From NCBI GenBank assembly GCA_905221605.1, contig CAJNDS010002389.1, positions 1 through 64,000 on the forward strand: 64,000 nucleotides of DNA. The letters run 5' to 3'. The stretch is from Symbiodinium natans. Lineage: Eukaryota > Sar > Dinophyceae > Suessiales > Symbiodiniaceae. How positions within the stretch are numbered: the first letter of the stretch is position 1; each line of letters opens with the position of its first letter. Below the pieces are notes generated by a model. It had not been told where the DNA came from. It did not search any database and saw nothing but the letters and a program-made list of their open reading frames with translations. Made by a program: the position numbers and the translations under genes. This document shows positions 35,058 to 45,366 of the stretch, one piece after another.

Positions 35058-38000
35058 CATTTTCTGAGGAGCGGCATGAAGTTCCCCTCTTCCGTTGGCA
35101 ACAGCTCGCAAGCTAGTTGCTTTGAGATCCATCGGAGACTCTTAAGGCGTTACACCGCTACAGGCCTCAGAGCGCAGTGCTCCATTTTAAGGCTGAGGCT
35201 CTGGACCCTCAAACGCCTTTTGGGTTCCACACGTTCAAAGCTGGAGAATGTAAGGCGGAGCTCCAAGTTCCAAGCCTCCTTGTCACCGGTGGATTGCTGA
35301 GGCTGGTTCGGGACCGCTGCTTCAAGGTTTTTTAAGGTTTGGATTCTGGGGTCTAGGGCTTTGGGTGTCCGTATAAAATTTACACAGTGACTGCGCTGAG
35401 TCGGCTGGTGCCAAACACACGTCGTTGACCTTAAGGTGCAGCTCTCATTCGTTCTGCCGGGCCACGGCTTCACGCAGCAAACGGCCGCATGTCAGCTGCA
35501 AGCATTCTTCGGCCCACCTCCGCTAGAGCACCAAACCCAAAGCCCTGACCTTCGTTCGGGGTTGGGGGGTGGGGATGGTTCCATGTCTTGCAAATCACTT
35601 GCATGAGCATTTTTCATGAGCATCGTTGCGGATTTCGAGGCTGAAGGCCGGGGTATCCCGGGCCTTTGATTGGGCTTGGCTTCAGTGCTTTCTGCTCTCC
35701 AGTTTTATGGGCACGGTACTCATCTCTGAACCCCTCTGAAACATCTGGACCCGACTGGGAAGGACCCTCTGTGTCCGGGGGGGGGAAGGGGGCCCATCTA
35801 AGCTGTTCTGATCTTCAACATAAGTGTGAGTCTGCCACAGACATCTTGGCATGAAGATAAAGCAAATCGTGGTAATGCCTTGTTTTGAACAGTGCAGATC
35901 TGCAACCTAATGACAAAAACCAATAACGCTCCCACACATTGCTTAATGTCAAGGTTCGAAGATATAAAACCATGGATCTGGAGGCACGAGGGGGGGGGGG
36001 CAGGCAGGGGGGGGTCGCGGGGCGGGGGGCGCGCGCTCATACCACCTTATATTGGTGAGGGAGCAGTAGCAGCTCTGCTCCATGAAAGCTCTACGGAAAC
36101 GCCCGCCTTTTCCTTTGAGGTCTACAACAGGGAGAGCACTTATCTTATATGTCTCTACCTAGCAAAGTGAGCCCGTCCCGGCATGCAAAGTTCCTAGGGG
36201 CACTACAGGAGAACAAGTGCTTTGGTAAAGGTTTGGAGCTTGGGGCTCATTAAGCTCAGCCACTGTGCCACATCCTCCTTGCTCCAGGACGTCACATGCG
36301 CCATCAAGCGTGCAGGGCCTAGGAATCTAGCCTCGATGAATCGGATGGCTTGAGAATCAAACCGCTAGCAGTGAGGTTTCAGGGTGCACTTGATCCGTTG
36401 TGACCAAGGGAGGTCCCAAATATGAAGTTCAGGGTCTTCTGGTCATAGGCCTTTGGAGGGGTTGACGGGTGGATGATTCAGCCTTGAGGCCGCGGGCTTT
36501 TAGAGCTCTGGTTATGAAAGATTGAAAGTGCCTCTACTGAACTTGACCTTAGAATCCTTAAAGGTGAGGGCCTTCCCTCCGTTACCGTTCAATGAGCCAG
36601 CAACAGCACGGAAAGAACCACGTGTTGGCAGTGCGCAGAAAGTAAACTCGCCCAGACCGCATGGCCCGAGAGCTTGGAATGCAACGCCGAACGCTGCGTG
36701 AATGCTCTCCTGCCCCAAGAAGGTTCCCTTCATAATTCCATTGCCCAAAGAAGGCTCAGCAACTTCCAAAAGGCCATGCAGTGGCACTGCTACTGCTAAT
36801 GGCTGCAATACCTTACTGGTACCATCCAGGAGCTCTGCTGTGATACAAAGGTACGAGACGCCGGGATGTGCGCCATGACGATGTTAACAATCCAGTCAGG
36901 ATGACCGTATTGTCCGATATAGAACACACTGAAGCTCTAGACCCTCCTCCTGGCGATGCAATACTTTCTCCGCAGCTGGCACAGCACCTTGGCGAATACC
37001 TTGCTTTGGCGGTCAGGCGTCCTCGAGATGTCATTGCTTTCCCCACCAGCATCCAACCCAACTACAGCCCCGAATCCTAACATCATCTAGCTCATCTTCT
37101 GGCAATGCAGGAACACAAAAATGGTGCATTTAGCACAACTTGGTCCAACAACGCATCTGCCTTAGGAAAACACTCTGATGCTGCCCATCTTCCAAGCCTG
37201 TCGCATTGGAACATCTAGATTTCGAGAGAAGTTTTGAAGGAATCCCAACATTTGTCGCCCTCGAAAACTAAACCTTTCTAGCACTGAGCACAGGGACGGA
37301 CATGCCTTGCTCTCAGTTTGAATGTAGCAACCAAACGCATCATATGCACGCAGGTGTCAAGCTGCACAGGACCTGTTGTTGGTGTTTGCTGACCCGTGGA
37401 CCTCAAACCCTGCAATCTTGAGTCGTGACCAGAGGTTAACATGTCGGAACACAGCCCTCTGCGGCATCAACCAACAACGGGCCCAAATGAACTCAAGTGG
37501 TCCTCCGACCGGCGAATCCCTGCGACCGCCTTCGGTGTTGAGATGTGCTGAGGCTTGGATTGGGTTGGGATGTAGGCTCTTGAAGGGCTTCGCTGCTGGG
37601 GTGTCGCAAGGCTATAGAAATTTCATGAGAAGTTTTCGTGGATCCTAAGATAGTGCGCGCGGACATGATGGAAAGAGCCCTCCTAAGAGAATGTGTCGCC
37701 ACAGTTCCTCTTTGACAGGTTGTCAGCGGGCACGTTTCGCATGCCGTTGCTACATAAACTCCGTGTCTGAATTTTGGCGGAGAACTCTGGCATGTCGGCC
37801 GGTACTTGCAGCGTGTCCGAGTGTTATGTTGAGACGAGTTCCCAACAGTGCTAACACAAGCCCAAACTTTAAGCTTGGCAGGCTGAAAGATTTTAGCGGA
37901 TACTTGGTTTATAGCAGTTTGAATCCTTCATAAGCTTCAGGATTTAAAGTTCAAGGTTGTTTCTGGCACGCCTAGGGCCTACAGTGCCTACAGTTTACCT

Positions 38001-39897
38001 CAACCGGACCCTGAATGCAGCGTCGCCTCGGTCAGCTTTGCCAAGCCCGGCGAGTTGGCCGATTTGGAGGCCTTCAGAGCTCGGGAGGGCAGACGCCCCT
38101 CTTTTCGGAGGTTGTTGCGGCTTTTGCCCCTGCAGTAGTTGAAGCCAGGAACTCAATCGCTTCCCCAAAAAACCAAAAAAACCCTCTGTGAATTTTCAGC
38201 ACCCCAAAATGAGTGCTTGCTACTAGGAGCTTGGAAAGCAGAAAATCCCTTTAGTGGAGGTGATCTTCGTGACGGAGAGGTGATCCGCGACAACCGGGCC
38301 TTCGGGCAAAGCGGCTTTTTGCGATCCAGAACCCAAACAACCGGCCCTCGAACTCTCAGATGCTCCGACTGAGATGTCTGGCGAGGCTGACGAAGGTGTC
38401 CACGTCAAGGCACAACTGCAGATGGATCTTCTCCAGGTCCGATACCTGCATTTCATGTTATTCTGCAGCTGTGTTTGTCAAGTTCACGACCGAGCAGGCC
38501 CATGTAGGTCGATTTGTTTCTTCTTCACTTCTGCCAAACCTACGCCACAGATTCGCGAACCTTTTGGATCCTTGCAAGGAGGGGTTCTGCGATTGACAGA
38601 GCTCACGGTTGAACGTTATGGAACTCAGGCCTTAGGGCCTTAGGGAGGGCCGCTTCGTCCTAAAGCATCGTGAGGCAAAGCAGGCATGGTGGCATTGGCG
38701 TTGAGAGCACTATCCGGCACTCGCAATTCACAGTTCCAAATCCAACTGCTTGAGCGAAGTTCCATGTCGCGTGAAACTTGCTTGGGCAGCTTGAGATTTT
38801 GGAACGGCGGGCCCGAGTTTGAAAACTGTTTCTTTCGAGTCCCTCTCATTGCCCACATCTTTACATTCGCTCTTGCGTTCTGAGTTGTCAAGCTTGTCAC
38901 GGAACTTCGCCCAGAGCAAAGCCCTGTTGCCTGAACTCTCCCACCGCCAGGTGAGCAGATTTCGGGTTTTGCGACTCTTAAGGTTGGGCCCCCCAAACTC
39001 TCATCTTTGCCGAGGAGGCCCGTTAAGTCAGTTTAGGGCAGTGTAGGGGCAAAGCGGGGCACTTTTGCGAGCAACGCCTTCAAGCTTCTCCTGGAAGAAT
39101 CTAAACTTCCACTTTCGCCTGATTCGCCGGGCAGCCCAAGCAGGGTTAACTTGCGACAATAGGCGGCCAACTTAGGCTGCGGACAAACTCTGAGCATCAA
39201 AACTCATTTCCTGGATACTCTGCGCCCATATGCTTTGTTGTGTCCCTTGTTGCCCGGCACGGTGGCATGGACGAGCACGAAATAGGGCTCGGCCAGAGCT
39301 CTGCCCAAGCAAGTGCTTCACAGTACATGGACTCTTCAGGAGAGTGACCTTTGTAGCTCAACCGCAACTGCTTGCACCAACTTGCACCAATGCTGGTAAC
39401 CGTGCAGCGAGTCCTTCTTTGGGGCAAATTGCTGGGTCGGTGGTCCCCCCAAAACCCCCAAAGCTCCCAAAACCCTCCAAACCCCAGAATCCCAAAATTG
39501 AAAACTATTACACACCTGGACCCCTGTCTAAATATCGGAAAAGTGCAAAACCCCGAGAACATCACAGTCAACCGAGTCAGAACTCCAAAATGCGCTCTGC
39601 TACGCGCCTCCCCGCCCGAACCTCGGCCGCCGAGCCTCCGGAGGGAGACCTCGCAGGAAACACAAAAGTTGTTTGTTTTTTAATGGGTTTTGACGGCCGC
39701 GCGTCTGGGACTGCTGGGGTTTGGTCTTATGACAGTATGACCTGATGCTCATGTTCACACTTTCGTCACAAGGTCTTCGCACGCTCTTTCACACACGCCC
39801 ACATACACACATTCGCCCGCAGATTAGGACTGGCTTTCTTAATATTCCGAGATTTCAGAGCGTAAGCTTTTGCATTGTTGCCCTGCAATGGCACATC
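35058..39897. other. Mid-GC interval, no gene firmly recognised
   Basis: A G-rich stretch at about 35989-36036 has runs of up to 10 G. Candidate open frames of normal complexity include 36512-36808 (minus, 98 codons, contains PLHGLLEVAEPSLGNGI) and 36868-37080 (plus, contains LSPQLAQHLGEYLALAVRRP). They do not overlap but lie on opposite strands, and neither matches a family I know. The minus frame at 39197-39571 contains YKGHSPEESMYCEALAWAE. All remain unproven. Confidence 0.4.
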
Positions 39898-40440
39898 TTA
39901 AAGTTTAAGGAGACAAGTGCTTGCCGGATCTTGCCGGCAGCTGTTGGAAGAGCGAGTCTTCGCAAATTCCTCGAACGAGGAAATGACTGAGTGCTCCCAC
40001 CACGGTGATAGTGGGGAAGATGTCATAGAAGTGAGCAGCCCGACACGCTGGAACTTTCGAGTTCGCTGGAGCTGCCACAAATGCTCGACTACGTTCGCCG
40101 GCAGCCGGAGGGAGAGGCCGAACTTCTGAAGTCTTCTGCGCCGTACTGATTCGTATTGCAGCGCAAGTTCAAGCTGGAGGGGGGGGGTTGCCAATGCCAC
40201 CACTTTGCGCGAGAGCCGCGCAATGTGCTTTTCGGCCCAGAGGAAAACTCGCCCTCCAGTGCCGCTTTCTGCATGTGACGTTTGGGACGGCTCAGTGCCA
40301 GAAAACATCCACGAATGTATTGTAGAACCAATTCGGGACGCTGCTCTGCCCCACTGATGGCGCGCAAACGGGCAGTCCCAAAGCTCAGCTTTCAAGTTTG
40401 GAAGCTGGGAACCCGAGCTGGGAATGAAAAGTATTCTCAA
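39898..40440 (-). other. Longest normal-complexity open stretch, unknown
   Basis: 180 codons on the minus strand. The later half (about residues 65-180) looks coding, with basic and hydrophobic residues mixed (WAEKHIARLSRKVVALA; ESVRRRRLQKFGLSLRLPA). An overlapping minus frame (40089-40367) reads GAEQRPELVLQYIRGCFLAL in the area where this frame looks least protein-like. The two may be parts of one exon joined by a frameshift near 40200, where there is a run of nine C on the minus strand (GGGGGGGGG on plus at about 40180-40188). No domain recognised. Confidence 0.27.
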
Positions 40441-41383
40441 GTAGCACTGTCATGGTCATGGCTTCTGCACAGTTTAAGAACCTGCAAGCTGTTTTGTTCG
40501 ACAAGTTTCAAGGGTCAAGGGGGCTCTTTCTACCCCAACTCACAACTCTACAGAAGCAGCCACATGACGTTCATTGGCTCAGGCAGTAGACAAGAGGGTC
40601 TTCACGGAGCGACCTCTGCAATACCTACCATCCTTACTCAAATCCCACCTGAGCCCGGACCCCTAAAATCTCACGGCCTCTTGTTGCCTTGTCAGCTCGA
40701 TGAGCTGGGTGGCCTGCATGAAGAGTTCCAAAGAGTTTGTGGGCACTCTATAGGTCTGTAAGAGCGTGTGCAGTTGCTTAGTATGGCTTCTTGCCACCTT
40801 ACAAGGCTTGGGAGCTGCCGTGTTTCAGCGATGCTCTAAGAACACACTAGCTGCACACGTAAACCCACGACCCAAATGTGGTGTCATTAGGGTTTGAAGG
40901 GGCCACCGACTAGTTGAAGTTTAAGGCCTGGTTTCACGCCGATGCCATGCCGGATGAAACGACGGGGGACCCAAAACGCTTTGCATGACGAGCTCGATCC
41001 CGCAACCGAAAAAGTCTTTAGCTCGAATCCCTAGCATGAACCCTCAATAAGCAACCAAACCCTGGGCTTGGTGTGTCGGGTTTCAACAGATCCCTGCACA
41101 AATCTGGGCACTAAGCCTTGACCAAGTTCACACCTTGAATCCCCAGCATTTTCAGCTCTGAAGCGAGCACGGAGCTCTAAACACTGAAGCCCCAAAAACT
41201 TGAAACCTTCCAGTAACGAGTAAGCCTACCTTGCCCTGCGTGAACTTTGGTTTGGCCTGCACGGTGAACTCTTGGGAAGCACCATCAACCTTTCTGGCAC
41301 AGCCGTGTGGTCTTTGAAGTCGGCAAACATATGTTGCACAGGAGCATTCTAAGTTGTGGTTTTGGCGATTGTTGTAGCCGAGG
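40441..41383. other. Mid-GC interval with decayed telomere-like words
   Basis: Scattered GGTTTGAAGG, AACCCTCAATAAG, CCCAAACC and AAGCCCC words at about 40880-41220 give a faint (CCCTAAA)n flavour. No gene recognised. Confidence 0.4.
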
Positions 41384-41776
41384 TTGTTTGTCGAGGTTGC
41401 TTGGGCATTTCAGGATCCAGCGCTAGCGACTTGGGACAAGTACAATAAAAAGGGCACAGCCTTCTGCTATTATCTCTCCTTCATTTTGTTGTTGCATGTC
41501 GTTGCTGTTGCAGTCCGGCAGACCATGCTGTTTTCGCCGTGTTGCGCAGCGACTGAGCAGGAATCCCATCTAGCTCTTTTTCAAGGCTTAGTCGCTGTCC
41601 ATGAGCAGAGCTCGCTCAGGGTTCAAGACAAATATCGCTGCGAATCGTTGCTGCTGTTGCGAAGCCTCTCGGCCCAAGATGCGAGCCTTGACTCCGACAG
41701 CGTGGCATTTCTGGTTCCAAGTCCGAAGGGCGTGCTCGGTTCTCCTCCATCAGAGGTGAGCCGTCCGAGTCAGTGA
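41384..41776 (+). other. Open, exon-like stretch with one membrane segment
   Basis: 130 codons on the plus strand from an ATG-like start reading FVEVAWAFQDPALATWDKYN. A hydrophobic segment follows (YYLSFILLLHVVAVAV, about residues 29-44), then a region rich in L, S and charged residues (RCESLLLLRSLSAQDASL). The composition is credible for a single-pass membrane protein exon. No family is recognised and no splice sites are certain. Confidence 0.28.
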
Positions 41777-44700
41777 AGCTTTGGGTGATCAATTTCACTC
41801 AGTGGACAATCATGATGAAGTCTTCTTCACGAGACGTAGCAGTCTGACAGCCACCCGGAAAAAACAAGGATGGGGAAGAAATGGAAGAACCCTCAACACC
41901 ACAATCAAAGGCGGATTTGCGACACTGGCCAGTAGCACCTGACCATGGCGAAGTGTACTTGGGAGACCATGCGGAGTGAAATGCTGGCAACTCCATGTGT
42001 TTATTATGGCTAGATCGGTTAGATGCAAGATGGCTCGCCCCATCCACACTTTCCACGCTGCCGTCGTGAAGGAGCCCTGGTCCGCGAAGGAATGATGGTG
42101 TGGCTCTTGCCAGTTCCTAAGATGCCGTCGCATCCATCGAGGTGGATGATGATTTTGGAGCCTCATGGCCAACCCGGACTGCTGCTTGAGGTTGTCCGAG
42201 CTGAAGAAGAGAAGCTGTTTCCAAAAAGTCAAGCTTGAATTGTGGCAACACTCAATTACAAGATCGTCCGCCACGACAACAACACTCCGGCATTTTAAGT
42301 CAAGGTTTTCGCCCGAACCCACTTGCTCCGAGCCTCCCTACAACGACAACTCGGGGCACAAGCGTAGCGCAGCTAACAAAATTCCTAACAACATTCTAAA
42401 CTCATTCGTGTCCCTTCGCGGTCCTTCCTCAAACCCCCGCCAGATATACCGTATTTCTTTCGGCACCAGCCATATCCGGAAGCTTCCTGTTGCCAGCTGT
42501 TACGAGTCTATGTGAAACATCGAAGCTTAGGGCTTGCGGGAGGCCACTCCAACCCTTTGGTGGGCACCAGGTGCAGTAACCAACAGCATTTATGTCAATG
42601 CTTTTAAATCTCGGCAATCAGTTACAACCCTAAATGCCAGAACGATCCAGGAAGTCTTCTCTCTGAGGGCATGGCCACTTCGCCAAGCCATTGTTGTGCT
42701 GCAGACACATCGCCGATGGCTGCGCTGACCTCTGGGAGTCTCAGCTTGCACAGTGCAGTCAATGTAGTGGGCTGAGGGAAAAGTTGGTTTGGAAGCGCAG
42801 TAACGGGCTTAAAAAAACTCCTGCAAGATTCTCTTCGGCATGGTTGATTGAGCTCAGACACAGGACGGCCACACGTACCAAACGGTTGCAGAGCTTCTGG
42901 AATGTCCTCCATTGGGTGAATGAAGGTGACACCTGCTAGATCTTAAACCTCTAAAGACCGGCAGGCATGTGTCAGGGTTTAGCGGCAGGCTGCAAGGTGG
43001 ATTCCTTTCAAGGTCAGCCGCTTACCTCTGAGCAACCCGAATCTGTCTCACAGGGCGTGGGAGATGATATCTTGAAGAAGGCACCTGGAAACGAGCCTGC
43101 ATACTTGTCTTCGCGGAGGCTGGAGATTCTATCGAGTTTCAGAGTTTTGGGCGTGTGACATTTTCACTTGGTTGCTGCTTGTTTGTACTGATCGGGAAAT
43201 CGGAACCCATGGCCAGCGATCACAAGCCCATGCTTCCTTAGCCCCTACACACCTGCATCCTATCCCAAAAGCCGCCCAGCATTGCTTGGTCCCAATTGCT
43301 CTCTCCATCGATGCTCTCAGCAGTAAGTCCAGAATTCCAGGAGTGAAGGCTTCAAAGCTTCCTGTGCATGTTCGAACCCTGGTCCAGAGCATTCCGAGCG
43401 CCGCGCAAGGACATCTTGGAAGGCTGTCAGTGGCCTGGCACCCCTAGATCCTCAACCTCACGACTTCTCTAAGTAGAAGCCGCAACCCCTAGTCTTATGC
43501 TTTCCGCAGCTGTGACCGAAGTGACCGAAAGAATGACAAACTCCGCCATGGAACCCTGAAGGGATTTTCACAGGGGCTATACCGTACTCTGACCCGCGCA
43601 TTCAGCCTAAGGCCCAAGTCCCAAATTCTCCTCGCTAGATCCCCAAAGCTAGGTCATATGTGTCCTGCGTTGAGCAGTGGGACACCCACTCAGGTATTGG
43701 AATTTCAGTGAAGGGCTTCGCTACCCAAAGTGCGGGCTGCTAGCCTGAAACCTTTGTACGTCTAACCTGCCCAAGCGCTCAACCTACGGCCTTGCCACAT
43801 AAAGCTCTGGGCAGTAAAGCACAAGGATGCTACAGCAGATTTCTTGTCCTATTCCCATCCGCAGGTTGCGAAAACGGACATGCAAAGCGAGCCCGCTCAT
43901 ACTAATGTTCGGAAAAACAAGCCCCCACAGTTCTCTTTATGAACCTCTCGAGTTCCATACAAGGTTGAGACCACGGCATGCCTGATGGCGGACTCCACGT
44001 AAGGAGATGCCTTTGTGGGCACCTTCGCAGATTTCGACAACTGAAGGCGAAATTTAAAGCAGTTCTAGAATGTTATCAGTTCTTAGTTGAGTTGGGTTTC
44101 TGGGATGCCTCGATGGATCGGGCTAGGGAATCGGAAGGGCCTGGAGCAATCAAAACAGGATTGCAGACTTCTGCTGCGGGACTCGTTTAGCATGCAGAAG
44201 GGTGGCTTTTGGCATACACTAATCCAAGTAGGGCACACCCTTGTGTAGGGAATCTTCAACAGCAATGAAAACCAGAATAGAATGCATTGGAGCAAGTTCT
44301 TTCCCAGGCTTTACGAATGACAGCCCGATAGCCTTGTTGCAAGTTCACTGGTTTCAACATCTCGTGGTTAGAAGCTCAGCGTCTGCGACTGCTGTACTGT
44401 GCTTTTCGTGATTGGATGCGTTTGGGGCCGGTTGGGGCGTTGTACTTTGTTACTTTGTTCACCTGTGGGCTATTTTATCCGAAGGATGGGAAGTTCAGCC
44501 AACGGCCAAGGTCCAAGGAGTTGAAGGGGATGGACAGACAGGCAACAAACGGCGCGCCGCTTGCTGTATAAAGTAGAGTGATGCAGCGGTGATGATTTTA
44601 CGATAGGGGAACATTGCGTGGGGGTGGGGGACTTCGTGCTGCTTGAGAAGAAAATATTTCTACAGACCAACTGATAGCAACTGTATGTCATAAACCGCTG

Positions 44701-45091
44701 TTCCTCATGGAGCCCTCAGAAGATCACACTACAGCTCAGTCGTTTGAATCATGCTTCCTCAAAGAAACCTGAAGACCATCATGCTATTGCTCCTTCATTT
44801 GAAAGATGCTGAGGTCGATGCCGGCTTGTTAAGCATTCGGTAAAACCTGGGCAAGACAAATTGTAAGTCATACTGCACATGTCGTGCATCCATTAAACAG
44901 GCCTGATGCTGTTACACCGCAAAGGTCTTTGCAACCCTCTCTTGCTTTCAAGCTCCAAGCCCCCATTCCAAGCCCTAGACCTCCGCAACTTACAGCCCCC
45001 AAGCCGTGGAGGGAGTGGGAATCTCGGACTGCAGCACAGCAACAGTATCTAAATTTCAAGATTGCCATGTGACAGCCCTAAACGGGTGGAG
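41777..45091. other. Mid-GC interval, no gene firmly recognised
   Basis: Overlapping open frames on both strands at 41810-42515. At 43129-43392 (minus) a frame contains FEAFTPGILDLLLRASMERA. At 43978-44190 (plus) a 70-codon frame contains FRQLKAKFKAVLECYQFLVE. These look exon-like but are short and unassigned. The composition shifts to poly-T and poly-G at 45092. Confidence 0.4.
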
Positions 45092-45175
45092 TTTTTTTTT
45101 GGGTCTTTTTTTTTTTGGGGGGGGGGGCCTTTTTTTTTTTTTTGGTCGATTTTCTTGGTTTTCTCTAGGAAAAAC
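45092..45175 (+). repeat. Left inverted arm of composite element
   Basis: T9-GGGTC-T11-G11-CC-T14 followed by GGTCGATTTTCTTGG. The inverted counterpart is at 48550-48618, where the plus strand shows AAATCGACC-A13-TGC-A11-GACCCC-A6. The unique parts (GGTCGATTT, then a TTGGTTTT-like block, and GGGTC after the T tract) match on both sides, so the arms are more than shared poly-T. Confidence 0.7.
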
Positions 45176-45364
45176 CCTACTTTCCTTGCATTTTGGACGG
45201 ATTTTCTGTCATTTCCCTTAGGTTTTCGTTGGTTTTTCATAGGGAAAAACCTATTTTTTACATTTTGGACGGATTTCCTGTAATTCCCTTAGGTTTTCCT
45301 TGGTTTTTCCTCGGGGGAAAACCCTATTTTCCTTACATTTTGGACAGATATCCTGTCATTTCCT
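45150..45364 (+). repeat. Three copies of a 71-bp palindromic repeat
   Basis: Units at about 45150-45223, 45224-45294 and 45295-45364. Each contains TTGGTTTTTC, a short centre, GGAAAAACC (an inverted pair), then ACATTTTGGACGGATTT and CTGTCATTTCCC. Diverged units of the same kind, inverted, lie at about 48455-48560. They sit between the inverted arms and the hairpin satellite. Confidence 0.85.
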
Positions 45365-45366
45365 TC

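Noticed and set aside
35025..35070. Rho-independent terminator
   Set aside because: The hairpin is followed by ACATTTTC, not a clean T tract, and the genome is eukaryotic.
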